Assembly (NCBI GenBank): GCA_905234645.1
Contig: CAJOIS010000005.1
Location: forward strand, 1 to 64,000
Reading direction: 5' to 3'
DNA: 64,000 bases
Origin: an uncultured Bacteroidales bacterium
GTDB lineage: Bacteria; Bacteroidota; Bacteroidia; Bacteroidales; F082
The notes under the pieces were generated by a model that worked only from the letters and a program-made list of their open reading frames with translations, made no database searches and was not told the DNA's origin. This document shows, piece after piece, positions 1 through 8,180 of the stretch. How positions within the stretch are numbered: the stretch's first letter is position 1; each line of letters starts with the position of its first letter. Made by a program: the position numbers and the translations under genes.

Positions 1-7
1 TCACTAG

Positions 8-1319
8 TGTCCACTAAAAATTTGGACGAATAAAAATTGAATGTTTAACTTTAAAATAACAACAGTTCACTATTATCAATTCGTTCTTTGACATCGTTGT
101 AATCAGTTTTATCGAAGAGGTTTCTAAGCGGAGTTTTGTCGGTTAACGAGATGCTCAGTATCTGAAGGACTTCGTAGGTTGACCGCTCAAGTTGCATGTC
201 GTGTTGGACAACGGCCACCAGGCAGTAGGTGATGATTGCCACATAGATTTGTGTCTTCACCGCGTTCTCCGAAGTGCCCCAGAACTTCTTGATTTTGAGG
301 TGCTGTTTCAACCACTTGAAGAACAGCTCTATCTTCCAGCGGTTCTTGTAGAGCTCGGCAACCAGCAAGGCCTTCAGCCCGATGGCGTTGGTCAGGAACA
401 TGAACTCACGCCCCTGTTCCTCGTCCCAGTATCTGATGAGTCTCAGCCGCTCCGGATAGTTCTTCGAGGGATAATAACCCGTCAGGACTATCTCCGCATC
501 CGAGAGGACGTTCTTGGGCAGCCGGCGTTTCCACTTGACTACTTTGTACTTGAGGTTGCCTTTGGCGCGGATGACGAAGAACGACTTGAGAACGTTGATG
601 CGGTAGAGTCGCTTGAAGTCGTTGTAGCCTCGGTCGAAGATGTAGAACGATCCCGGCTCGTAGGGTATCACGTCCATCGCCTTCACGTCGTGTACCGCAG
701 CTGGAGTGATGTGGACGAAGGCCGGAATCTGGGTCTCGACTTCGTACATCGTGTGGACCTTGACGCCGCCTTTGGTGGTGCGGAATTTCGCCCATTCGAA
801 CACGCTCAGGCACAGGTCGATTGTGGTCGAGTCGAACGCATAGACGTTGCCGTCAAGCTTGAAGATGTCGGTGACCCTTCTCCGCCTCGCTTCGTCTATC
901 ATACGGTAAGCGAAGTCCTCGAAGATGCGGAAGCCCCTGTTCTCGTTGGCCTTGGCCAGGTTGCTTCTTGTGGCCTGCTTTCCGAGACCGAGCCGGTAAC
1001 ATTTCTCGTGATGAGCTTCCAACGCGACAATCAAGTCTCGCAAGCTCTCGCGATTGGACAGTTGGCCAAACATCAGGACGAGCAGTTGGTTCCAGCACGT
1101 GAAGTGCTTGACATACTTGTCACCGTCGTATTTGCGGACAAGGTAGTTGAAGTGATTCCTATCCAGAAAGTCTGTTAGCTGAGCAAAAACGAATCTGTCT
1201 TTTTTCATCTCGCCGGTTGTTTCGGCAAAGATAAATCCAAATCCGTTGACTCAAAAAATCTCTCGAATCACCTGATTTTACAACTATTTCAAAGAACTAT
1301 ATCGTTTTTTTAGTGGACA
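8..1319 (-). mobile_element. IS4-family insertion sequence, complete with terminal inverted repeats
   Basis: The element is bounded by a perfect 13-bp inverted repeat, TGTCCACTAAAAA at 8-20 and its complement at 1307-1319. It contains a single transposase gene on the minus strand. Only 7 bases of left flank are inside the window; they do not match the right flank, so no target duplication can be shown. The reading frame right of the element continues as a methyltransferase without a start codon, so the element probably landed in the 5' end of that gene. Confidence 0.85.
51..1208 (-). CDS. IS4-family transposase
   Basis: This 385-residue DDE transposase cuts and pastes the surrounding element. 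Residues about 1-75 look like the small N-terminal domain (DUF4372-type) typical of Bacteroidota IS4 transposases. The catalytic core follows: D126 in AFDSTT, D192 in FDRGYND, and the IS4 signature Y-x2-R-x3-E-x6-K at Y287, R290, E294 and K301. All three acidic residues are present, the frame is uninterrupted and both inverted repeats are intact, so the element may be active. The start is placed at MKKDRF, just inside the right inverted repeat. A long open frame on the opposite strand is a shadow. Confidence 0.93.
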   Translation of the reverse strand: MKKDRFVFAQLTDFLDRNHFNYLVRKYDGDKYVKHFTCWNQLLVLMFGQLSNRESLRDLIVALEAHHEKCYRLGLGKQATRSNLAKANENRGFRIFEDFAYRMIDEARRRRVTDIFKLDGNVYAFDSTTIDLCLSVFEWAKFRTTKGGVKVHTMYEVETQIPAFVHITPAAVHDVKAMDVIPYEPGSFYIFDRGYNDFKRLYRINVLKSFFVIRAKGNLKYKVVKWKRRLPKNVLSDAEIVLTGYYPSKNYPERLRLIRYWDEEQGREFMFLTNAIGLKALLVAELYKNRWKIELFFKWLKQHLKIKKFWGTSENAVKTQIYVAIITYCLVAVVQHDMQLERSTYEVLQILSISLTDKTPLRNLFDKTDYNDVKERIDNSELLLF

Positions 1320-1374
1320 GCAATGCAAAATCTTTAGCAATACGAAAAAGCCTGAAGGTTTCTTCGGCAAACTG

Positions 1375-1938
1375 ATGGTCAACGGCATGAACGGCGGCGG
1401 CCATGCGGCCATGGCCAACTGGGCCTTGTCATCGCTGCAAATTAAGAAAGACGGTCAAATCCTTGACATCGGCTGCGGTGGCGGAGGCAACATCGCCCGC
1501 CTGCTCAAACGCTGTCCGAACGGTACCGTGGCAGGCATCGATTATTCTTCTGTTTCTGTCGAGAAATCGAAGAAAGTCAACGCGCAAGCCATCCAAGATG
1601 GCCGCTGCAAGGTTGTGGAAGGATCGGTGGCTGTGCTTCCGTTCGAGGAGAATGCTTTCGACATGGTCACCGCCTTCGAGACCATCTATTTCTGGCCCGA
1701 CATCGAACATTGCTTCAACGAAGTCAAAAAAGTGCTGAAGCCTGGCGGCATGTTCGTCATCGTCAACGAAGACGACGGACTCTCGGGCAACAACGAGAAA
1801 TGGGAAAAGTTGATTGAGGGGATGCACACCTACAATCCTCAGGAAATCAGGCTACACCTAGCCAACACAGGCTTCAACGACATCATCGTTCAGAGAAACG
1901 AAGCCAAACACTGGCTGATGGTCACGGCAAAGAAATAA
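1375..1938 (+). CDS. class I SAM-dependent methyltransferase, 5' end removed by the IS
   Basis: The protein has the Rossmann-fold methyltransferase signatures: motif I DIGCGGGGN, an acidic end of strand 2 (AGID), and the later PGGMFVIVNEDD region (methyltransferase_11/25 type). Its substrate is unknown. The frame stays open upstream of ATG 1375 and encodes a plausible N-terminus (IFSNTKKPEGFFGKL) back to the IS boundary at 1320, where no start codon lies in frame. The native start was therefore lost or separated by the insertion. The internal ATG at 1375 could yield a 187-residue product lacking roughly 20 or more residues. Whether the gene is still expressed, for example from an outward IS promoter, cannot be seen. 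Confidence 0.8.
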   Translation: MVNGMNGGGHAAMANWALSSLQIKKDGQILDIGCGGGGNIARLLKRCPNGTVAGIDYSSVSVEKSKKVNAQAIQDGRCKVVEGSVAVLPFEENAFDMVTAFETIYFWPDIEHCFNEVKKVLKPGGMFVIVNEDDGLSGNNEKWEKLIEGMHTYNPQEIRLHLANTGFNDIIVQRNEAKHWLMVTAKK

Positions 1939-1948
1939 TAATAGCTTT

Positions 1949-2572
1949 TCAACAAAACGCTTCATTAAAATTTTCGCCACCAGCTGCTTTGATAGCACCC
2001 AAGCAATGAATCCTGACCACGCGATTGCCGTCGTTTTCGGAGATATGCTGCAACAACTCCAAATAGGGCTTGACGAAATGCGGCCTACTTTTGCCGACGA
2101 CGCGAAACATTTCAGGTGCCTCCATCCTGACTCTGTCATCGCTGTCGTGTAACAGCTCCGCATACAGCGGCATGTAATCTTGATAAGGGTCTGGGGTATT
2201 GGTTGCGATATTCTCTGATGCCCAGATGAAGCTCAATCTGACTCTTGGATTTCTATCCGTGGCCAGCCCAAACATCTTTTCCCAATAGGGCTTGACAGTT
2301 TCAAACCTTGTACGCCCGATTCTACCTAATGCATTCAAGGAACGTTCCCGCAATAGGTCGTCTTGTGAATCCAGAAAAGTGGCTATGCTGGCAACGTATG
2401 GTTCTATCTCTTTGGGATATTGCAACCCCATCTCGCCAAGCAACCACAATGCCTTCGCTGTAATTCTTGTCGATTGGTTTTCAAGCAATGACCCTACATA
2501 GGGTATATTATTGTTCCAATCTTCATTCTTTTTGGTTAAGGTTCCCAACTCACGATATAGGTCTTTGTCCAT
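1949..2572 (-). CDS. HEAT-repeat protein
   Basis: About 207 residues built of helical HEAT-like repeats of roughly 35-40 residues, for example ITAKALWLLGEMG, LLRERSLNALGRIG and NRVVRIHCLGAIKAAG. Such proteins are scaffolds or belong near the DNA alkylation-repair (AlkD-like) superfamily, but no catalytic feature is evident. I start it at MDKDLYREL. An earlier in-frame ATG at 2644 lies upstream of a strong -7 box (2596-2603), so it would not be on the transcript from that promoter. It converges with the methyltransferase, 10 bp between stops. Confidence 0.7.
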   Translation of the reverse strand: MDKDLYRELGTLTKKNEDWNNNIPYVGSLLENQSTRITAKALWLLGEMGLQYPKEIEPYVASIATFLDSQDDLLRERSLNALGRIGRTRFETVKPYWEKMFGLATDRNPRVRLSFIWASENIATNTPDPYQDYMPLYAELLHDSDDRVRMEAPEMFRVVGKSRPHFVKPYLELLQHISENDGNRVVRIHCLGAIKAAGGENFNEAFC

Positions 2573-2595
2573 CGGTGGTTTAGTGTAAGGTGGCA

Positions 2596-2603
2596 CAAAA
2601 GTA
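2596..2603 (-). promoter_or_regulatory. TAnnTTTG promoter -7 box (TACTTTTG)
   Basis: The Bacteroidota housekeeping -7 element reads TACTTTTG on the minus strand, 23 bases before the ATG at 2572. It decides the start of the HEAT-repeat gene. A second possible box, TACCTTTG, lies farther upstream at 2804-2811. Confidence 0.6.
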
Positions 2604-2858
2604 AAAAAAGATGCTGGAACAAAGCCGTTGTGTTGTCCCATCATCCGAAAACTAACTCAAAATTCATCCTTTGTACAGTATGACAAAAATCTGCTGCAAA
2701 GTAACGGCCTTTCCCTAAACCGTGAAATCCCCATTGATGGGTATTTTGGCATGATTGCTTCATCATATATTAGGACTGATAATCGGTAGATGATTAATTC
2801 AAGCAAAGGTACAAAAACTCCGCACCCCAAGCCTGCGCCCGAGTTGCGGATTCATTCA

Positions 2859-3689
2859 TCAAAACGCAAACTCATATCCCGCGCCAATCCAGCCTCTGAA
2901 ACCGGTCTCCTTGGTGTAGGACTTCAACTTGGTACCTTCGGCATTGGCGTCCACCACCTTGTCCATAAGGTAATCGCCCAGGAAATAGACATTCAGTGTG
3001 TTGCGCTTGTCCAACCTGATATCTACGCCGAGCGAGCCTCTTAAGCGGTTGACATAGCCGCCGTTGAAGCCCGTGAGGAACCAACCCGGTTCGCCTTCCT
3101 CGGAATATTCGTCCAAGGTGACGTAAACGCTGCCGTCGTAAGCAGCTTCGATGACAGGTGCGTTCAAATAATTGCGTACCTCGAAATAGGCATAGGGTTG
3201 CACCATGCCGAAACCCTTGTATTGGGCCTTCAGGCGGCTCTTCAGCGTCAGCGCGTTTTGGGGATTCTGGTACACGTTGAAGTCACCTGTGCGGTGTGTC
3301 ACTTGGAAACGTTCCTTCAGTGAGAAATTCCATGCACCATAATGAAGGGTGCCCGTAACATCGGCCATCAGCCTGTGGCGCGGATTCTTGAACGATTCGG
3401 AATTGGTCCCATAGCCGTTGATGAGGGCATAACCCAAGCCCAACTTGATGTTCGGATGCACCTTATAGCTCAACGACAGCGTGGTCTGCAAACGGTCAAG
3501 GCTCCCGAAGTTGTTGTCGAAACGCACCTCTTCTTCCAAAGAGACATGCAGACCTTTAGTGATTTTCTTGTCAACACTTGCGGATACTCTACCGCCAAAC
3601 TCAGGATCAAGGGCGACATCAGTCTGTGAAAATGACATCATGGGGAAAAACAGCCCCAGCATCAATATGACAATCTGTTTGTTCTTCAT
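2859..3689 (-). CDS. outer-membrane beta-barrel protein, DUF2490-like
   Basis: A 276-residue protein with a signal peptide (cleavage likely after MMSFSQ), then an all-beta sequence of alternating amphipathic strands ending in the C-terminal aromatic signature GAGYEFAF. The layout (VDKKITKGLHVSLEEEVRFDNN near the start, LGLGYALINGYG in the middle) fits the DUF2490 barrel family, whose function is not established. It lies 42 bp downstream of the lipoprotein gene at 3732 on the same strand and is probably co-transcribed with it. It could be a porin-like channel or an assembly accessory; nothing in the sequence decides. Confidence 0.7.
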   Translation of the reverse strand: MKNKQIVILMLGLFFPMMSFSQTDVALDPEFGGRVSASVDKKITKGLHVSLEEEVRFDNNFGSLDRLQTTLSLSYKVHPNIKLGLGYALINGYGTNSESFKNPRHRLMADVTGTLHYGAWNFSLKERFQVTHRTGDFNVYQNPQNALTLKSRLKAQYKGFGMVQPYAYFEVRNYLNAPVIEAAYDGSVYVTLDEYSEEGEPGWFLTGFNGGYVNRLRGSLGVDIRLDKRNTLNVYFLGDYLMDKVVDANAEGTKLKSYTKETGFRGWIGAGYEFAF

Positions 3690-3731
3690 AACTCAAAACT
3701 ATTAACTGAACAACTGACAACTATCAATTAA

Positions 3732-5309
3732 CTAAAACGGTCCATGACCGCCTCCACCAGGACCTCCACCTCCGCCCGGGCCTCCACCATTGCCACCTGA
3801 ATAGGACGAAAGGCCAACTGAAGAGCCGCCACTGAACGAGGCATCGGTATAGAACATTCCCTCGAAACAAGCCGTTCCGCCCGAAACGCTCACGCCTGAT
3901 TGCAAGGTAGGGGTTGAGCTACTCGAGACTACCAATGGAGTCCCACCGCTCGAAGGAGTCATAAAGGCGTAGGTCGTGGAACCTACGGTCAATCCGTACC
4001 AAGTGTTTTGCGACCAAGAAGAGGCTGAATAGCAACTCTGTGAGAGCGACGACCCACTTTCCAATCCGCCGATGGCCACTAAAGTGCCGCCTGTGAGGTA
4101 AAGCTGATAGCCGCCTTCACTATTGGCATCCACGGCCACTTCGGGCGATGTTGAGCCAATGGCATAGACTACACCACCTTTGATGTAGCAGTTGCCGTTG
4201 GCATCGAGACCGTCGTTACCTTGGCTATAGGCGCAGACCAACCCTCCTGAAATGGTGAGGTTGCCGCCCGAGTTGATGGCGTCGTCCGATTGGGAGTGAC
4301 TATACACCTCGCCAGCGGAGATGGAAAGAGTACCTTTTGCCTCGATACCTTCGTGAGCGGTACAATTCACTATGACATTGCTGCCTTTAAAGATTAAGTT
4401 TCCGTCGAATTTGAGGCCTTTGGCCGAAACACCATTGGAGTTGTTGTTGCCACCTCCACCTGGAAAACCACCACTGCCACCGCTGGAGCCGAAATTACTG
4501 CCCGTGACGGTGACATTGACGGTGCCGCCATAGAAGTAGCCGTTTCCATCGCTGCTGATGCCCTTGCCACCTGTCCCGCTGCTGGTGAGGTTCAATGTGC
4601 CATTGGTCATCTTTACGTAGTCCTTACCCCTGATGCAGGCGGGTTTAAGGGTGTCGCTGCCGCTGACCGCTACGGCGCTTGTCATTTTCACGGTGATGTC
4701 GCCCCCTAGGAAATGCACATAGTCGTCGGAAACGATGCCCGACTTGCCCGTTGCTATCACGGTGAGACTGCCTGTGCCGCTGAAAACAAACTGTCCTTCG
4801 CCGAATAGCGCTGCTTTCTCGTCTTCCTCGTCAGGCGTATCCGAATAAGAAGTGCCGTCCGCAAGGCTGTTTTCGCCTTTCAATACGATGAAAGTACGTT
4901 TGCCCTTGTTCGGTTCCGCCTGCGGTCCTTGCACGTTGATGGCAGCACCGTTAGGGTTGGTGATGCTCACATTGTTTAGTGTAATGCCTTGTTTCTTCGC
5001 GCTATAAAGTTTAAAAAAGCCATCGTTGGCAGTCCCCGAAAGTTCATACATTACATATTCTTCACCGGAATAAACGATAGTCACATCGTTGCCGCTGACG
5101 GTCACCGAAAAGTCTTCGCTATCTCCAGTGACAGTGGCGTTTCCGTCTGTTGAGAATACCACACTCACCGTTTGCGCGAACACAGTGTTAACGATGAAGT
5201 CTTCGCTGTCGTCGGTCTCAATCGGGTCGATAAGGACGATATTGTCCTTGGCACAACCTAACAACAAAGCCAATGAGACCAACAACAAGAAATCCAAAAG
5301 CCGTTTCAT
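3732..5309 (-). CDS. DUF4353-like (carbohydrate-binding domain) lipoprotein
   Basis: A 525-residue exported lipoprotein: a type II signal with lipobox LLLGC (Cys at residue 19), followed by a right-handed parallel beta-helix-like repeat region. Repeats of the pattern G-x-GNLTISGG, KGGVVYAIGS and HEGIEAKGTLSISAG are typical of the DUF4353 'carbohydrate-binding' family. The C-terminus is extremely glycine-rich (GGPGGGGGPGGGG). It is the upstream partner of the DUF2490-like barrel. The family is known mainly from similarity, so binding of a polysaccharide is inference. Confidence 0.75.
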   Translation of the reverse strand: MKRLLDFLLLVSLALLLGCAKDNIVLIDPIETDDSEDFIVNTVFAQTVSVVFSTDGNATVTGDSEDFSVTVSGNDVTIVYSGEEYVMYELSGTANDGFFKLYSAKKQGITLNNVSITNPNGAAINVQGPQAEPNKGKRTFIVLKGENSLADGTSYSDTPDEEDEKAALFGEGQFVFSGTGSLTVIATGKSGIVSDDYVHFLGGDITVKMTSAVAVSGSDTLKPACIRGKDYVKMTNGTLNLTSSGTGGKGISSDGNGYFYGGTVNVTVTGSNFGSSGGSGGFPGGGGNNNSNGVSAKGLKFDGNLIFKGSNVIVNCTAHEGIEAKGTLSISAGEVYSHSQSDDAINSGGNLTISGGLVCAYSQGNDGLDANGNCYIKGGVVYAIGSTSPEVAVDANSEGGYQLYLTGGTLVAIGGLESGSSLSQSCYSASSWSQNTWYGLTVGSTTYAFMTPSSGGTPLVVSSSSTPTLQSGVSVSGGTACFEGMFYTDASFSGGSSVGLSSYSGGNGGGPGGGGGPGGGGHGPF

Positions 5310-5437
5310 AAAAAATTCAAATTAAGGTTAATGATGATGCAACTCCAAATCCTTGTGTTTTAGTATTTCAAAGACCAAAAAAAATCCGCAACTCAAGCCT
5401 TCGCCTTAACTGTGAAAACTGGTGATACAACCCTCCG

Positions 5438-5488
5438 AAAATCCCTACAAATAGTGATTTTTGACGGCTTCCGAAGTCCTTACTTTTG
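5438..5488 (+). promoter_or_regulatory. promoter with conserved upstream block, before the ECF-type gene
   Basis: TACTTTTG at 5481-5488 is the -7 box for the gene starting at 5514. The 40 bases before it, beginning AAAATCCCTACAAATAGTGA, closely resemble a block on the minus strand at 2747-2693. The block has a weak dyad (TCCCTA-N4-TAGTGA here, CCCATCAATGGG in the other copy), which suggests a protein-binding site. The regulator is unknown. Confidence 0.5.
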
Positions 5489-5513
5489 CAAAAAATCTAA
5501 ACAACTAATTGGT

Positions 5514-6080
5514 ATGAAAACAATATTCAAACTCCTACTGATGGCCGTCACCTATCTGGCCATCTTCATCCTGGGTGCCGCCAGCGGCGCCATTCACCCT
5601 GCATGCTATGCCTACATCGGCGCCTTGCTGCCGCTGCTGTCCGCTTTTGTGTATCTCACAACGGCGACCACCATCCGCAGTTTTGGTGCGGCAACCTTCC
5701 TCAATGGCTTCATCCTTGTCCTCTTTCTGATTGCAGGTGAAGCAGACACCACCTTCATCATTGGCATCGTTGCATTGACCGCACTTGCCGAACTCATCCG
5801 ATACTTCTTCAAGTACGACACACTGAAAGGCATCCGTTGGAGCTTTGTTCCCTTCGCCCTCTCGTTCTTCCCTTACACACTCCACTGGTGGACTGACACC
5901 GAAGGCTCGCTGGCAGCAGCCGTGGCTGAAATGCGTCCTGGTTACGACGAACTGATGAAGCCCGTCATCGACAACATCCCCATTCTGGTTGTCGCCATCG
6001 TATTGACCGTTCCCGTCGCCATCCTCGCCATGCGGCTTGCGGAGCGGGCATTGAAAAAGCAGACTGAGGTGTTGAAATAA
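5514..6080 (+). CDS. MptD-family putative ECF transporter S component
   Basis: A 188-residue integral membrane protein with about five hydrophobic segments. Residues 25-50 (GAIHPACYAYIGALLPL) and the loop HWWTDTEGSLAAAVAEMRPGYDELM fit the MptD/Trep_Strep family of predicted substrate-capture subunits of energy-coupling-factor transporters. The energizing ATPases and T component are not nearby, so it would share a module encoded elsewhere. The ligand is unknown. The start is set at MKTIFK because the -7 box at 5481-5488 lies inside the longer open frame. It converges with the phosphatase gene, 12 bp between stops. Confidence 0.6.
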   Translation: MKTIFKLLLMAVTYLAIFILGAASGAIHPACYAYIGALLPLLSAFVYLTTATTIRSFGAATFLNGFILVLFLIAGEADTTFIIGIVALTALAELIRYFFKYDTLKGIRWSFVPFALSFFPYTLHWWTDTEGSLAAAVAEMRPGYDELMKPVIDNIPILVVAIVLTVPVAILAMRLAERALKKQTEVLK

Positions 6081-6092
6081 CCTTGACGACAA

Positions 6093-7871
6093 CTAAAGGT
6101 TTTCTACAAACCGCTCCACCAAAGCCTCGTATGGATAAAGACCGTCACTATTGGCGTTCATTCCTTTGAGATGGAAGGGGAACACCATCGGCGGGTTTTC
6201 CAAGTCCAGCAAAGTCATATTACGCAGTTGCTCGGTGCTTTGGTAAACCAGGTTGAGCGAAACGTACAATTGCCCTTCGGCATTTTCCCATTTCTCGATG
6301 ACCAACTTGCATCCGATGGGAGTCTTCTTTTCAATGGTCTGCGGTAAGCTGTATTCCTCCGCTTCCAAAGCGGCCAACACGCTGCCGATGTTGGAGTCGT
6401 GACCGCAAAGGAAGGTGAACTTTCGCTCGTCATTCCGAAGCTCCTCGAGTATCGTTCGCAAGAGCGGCCGGGCCACTTGACAAGCCACAGCGGGTGCTGT
6501 GAACAGCACGTCGCCATACCAGTCCTTGATGGCGGAAATGCGCTCCCATTCCTCCCAGCTAATGGTGTCGCCGAAGGCGGCCTTTACTGCATCAGGTTCC
6601 TCATAGTATTGCAAGACGAGTGCGTCGGCAGCCTGACAGGCGAGACGCAACGAGCCGCCCATGCCGGGCTCGCGGTGTTTGACGAGATACACATGCACGT
6701 CGTCGGTGCGGAAATGGCAGGTGTCGCCTTCAAGGCAGGCCTTGCTTTGATCCATGTCAAGCACACGCTCCAGCACCTTGTAGTTGTCCGCCATTTTCTC
6801 GCCAATGCCAACCAAGCCTTTTTCACCGCCCATGGCAACAATCTGTTGTTGGGCAATGGCCTTGAAGGTCTCGCTGTCGTCGGTGATCTGCGGGGCGAAC
6901 ACCGAATCCATCTTGCCCACTTCGCAATGGTGTTCGATACGGACGTTGGCCACGGGCAACAACCCTGAAGAGAAATATTGTGCCGTGGCGATGGTGCGTT
7001 GCAAGGAGTTGGCATAGAAGCGCATCGTGCCCTCGGCAGGGATTTCGTTTTCCTGCATCAGTCCTTCGCTGACGAGCCATTTGCGGAAATATTGGCCCAT
7101 CATCGTTTCCAGCGCACCGCCGCGCATCGACAACTCGCTAGGTGCTGATGACAAATGGTGCCATTCGTGAGGCGTGATGCGTTGCAAGGCTGATTGTCGT
7201 CCCGATAGGGGAGAGCGGATGTTGTGGCGGCTCAGCACCACGACTTGTTTCAAGGTATAACGCTTATGGAAACTGCCTTGGTTTATCAAAGGCATCAATT
7301 CCTCCTCAAAAACACTACGTTCCACGATTCGATAGTGAGGATGATAGGCGGCGTTGTAGGCTCGGCTATGATGGACCGCTTGTCGGTCTTGGCTCGCTTC
7401 ATCGAGCAACGACGCATCTTCAAAGCCCTGCACCAGAATGCCATATTTTGTGATGGTGGCAACGACAGCCTTCCATTCCGCCTCCCAATCCGTTTCCGCT
7501 TTCACCATGTTCGCGCTGCGCACAAAGGCATCAAGCAACTGCTCGGCTGTGATGAGTCCGTCAACCACAGCGGACAGGTAGACCCGGACAAACCTTCCTT
7601 CGTTTCCTGTCGGTTCATAATAGACCGTCGAAGCATCAGTCATCTCCGAAAGCTCCCGCATCAGATAGCTTCGAGCTGAAGCCGTGTCGCTGATCATGTG
7701 ACCCGGACCGAAACGGTCTTGATAAAAACTCTTGTAAACGTCCTGTAAAGTCGATTCTGGATAGGCCGTCAATTGGTGTTCAATCGTGGCGCGTATCGAA
7801 AGCGTGTCGAAGCTTTGACCGAAAAGGCAAAACGAGCACGAAAGGAATACTGCAAGCAACAATTTCTTCAT
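6093..7871 (-). CDS. secreted histidine-type phosphatase with extra N-terminal domain
   Basis: A 592-residue exported protein. Signal peptide residues 1-19 (MKKLLLAVFLSCSFCLFGQ). Residues about 20-200 form a domain I do not recognise that recurs in Bacteroidota phosphatases. Then comes a branch-2 histidine acid phosphatase fold with SRHNIRSPL (nucleophile His about 216) and the distal proton-donor motif GHDSN near residue 480. The usual RHGxRxP is RHNIRSP here, a G-to-N change seen in this subgroup. Substrate may be a phytate-like or sugar phosphate. The start is placed at 7871 because a TACTTTTG box at 7891-7898 excludes the ATG at 7901. Confidence 0.82.
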   Translation of the reverse strand: MKKLLLAVFLSCSFCLFGQSFDTLSIRATIEHQLTAYPESTLQDVYKSFYQDRFGPGHMISDTASARSYLMRELSEMTDASTVYYEPTGNEGRFVRVYLSAVVDGLITAEQLLDAFVRSANMVKAETDWEAEWKAVVATITKYGILVQGFEDASLLDEASQDRQAVHHSRAYNAAYHPHYRIVERSVFEEELMPLINQGSFHKRYTLKQVVVLSRHNIRSPLSGRQSALQRITPHEWHHLSSAPSELSMRGGALETMMGQYFRKWLVSEGLMQENEIPAEGTMRFYANSLQRTIATAQYFSSGLLPVANVRIEHHCEVGKMDSVFAPQITDDSETFKAIAQQQIVAMGGEKGLVGIGEKMADNYKVLERVLDMDQSKACLEGDTCHFRTDDVHVYLVKHREPGMGGSLRLACQAADALVLQYYEEPDAVKAAFGDTISWEEWERISAIKDWYGDVLFTAPAVACQVARPLLRTILEELRNDERKFTFLCGHDSNIGSVLAALEAEEYSLPQTIEKKTPIGCKLVIEKWENAEGQLYVSLNLVYQSTEQLRNMTLLDLENPPMVFPFHLKGMNANSDGLYPYEALVERFVENL

Positions 7872-7890
7872 TTCTGACAATAGATTGCTG

Positions 7891-7898
7891 CAAAAGTA
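7891..7898 (-). promoter_or_regulatory. TAnnTTTG promoter for the histidine phosphatase
   Basis: TACTTTTG on the minus strand, 19 bases before ATG 7871, directly preceded by a T-tract that follows a G/C-rich segment (7902-7919). The end of the upstream unit and the new promoter are therefore packed within about 30 bp. Confidence 0.6.
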
Positions 7899-7927
7899 CA
7901 AAAAAAGCCGCAGCCCAAAGGCAATAA

Positions 7928-8170
7928 CTAACTCGTCGATCCAAGTAACAACTCGTTGACGCTGTCTTCTCTAATTACTTTCGGTGCCGACTTTCCGGCC
8001 AAAACCAGTACTATCTTGCCGTTGCGGTAAATGTGAAGCTGGCGTGAACGAACCACGGCTGTCAATTCTGGGTCATTCTGCAATGCTATCCAAATACGAT
8101 GATAAATGCCATCCTCCTCGAATAGCTTCTTCTGCAAATGCGAGCACATATTGGTCGTGTCAATCGTCAT
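7928..8170 (-). CDS. small conserved-looking protein of unknown function (80 aa)
   Basis: Starts at MTIDTTNMC, 10 bp after the stop (8181) of the frameshifted membrane-protein gene, and is probably in the same transcript. The sequence (GIYHRIWIALQNDP, VVRSRQLHIYRNGKIVLVL) looks like a genuine compact alpha/beta protein with no signal peptide. I do not recognise the family. It happens to be in the same frame as the out-of-register tail of the upstream gene, so naive gene calling fuses the two into a false 248-residue protein. Confidence 0.6.
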   Translation of the reverse strand: MTIDTTNMCSHLQKKLFEEDGIYHRIWIALQNDPELTAVVRSRQLHIYRNGKIVLVLAGKSAPKVIREDSVNELLLGSTS

Positions 8171-8180
8171 AATACTGTTT

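Noticed and set aside
192-1178. 328-codon open frame on the plus strand inside the IS element
   Set aside because: It is the exact antisense of the transposase; composition and lack of any recognisable fold mark it as a shadow.
2641-2766. 41-codon minus frame (MMKQSCQNTH…) overlapping the ATG at 2644
   Set aside because: It lies across the conserved promoter-upstream block and a degenerate -7 box; no family resemblance. Kept only as a possibility.
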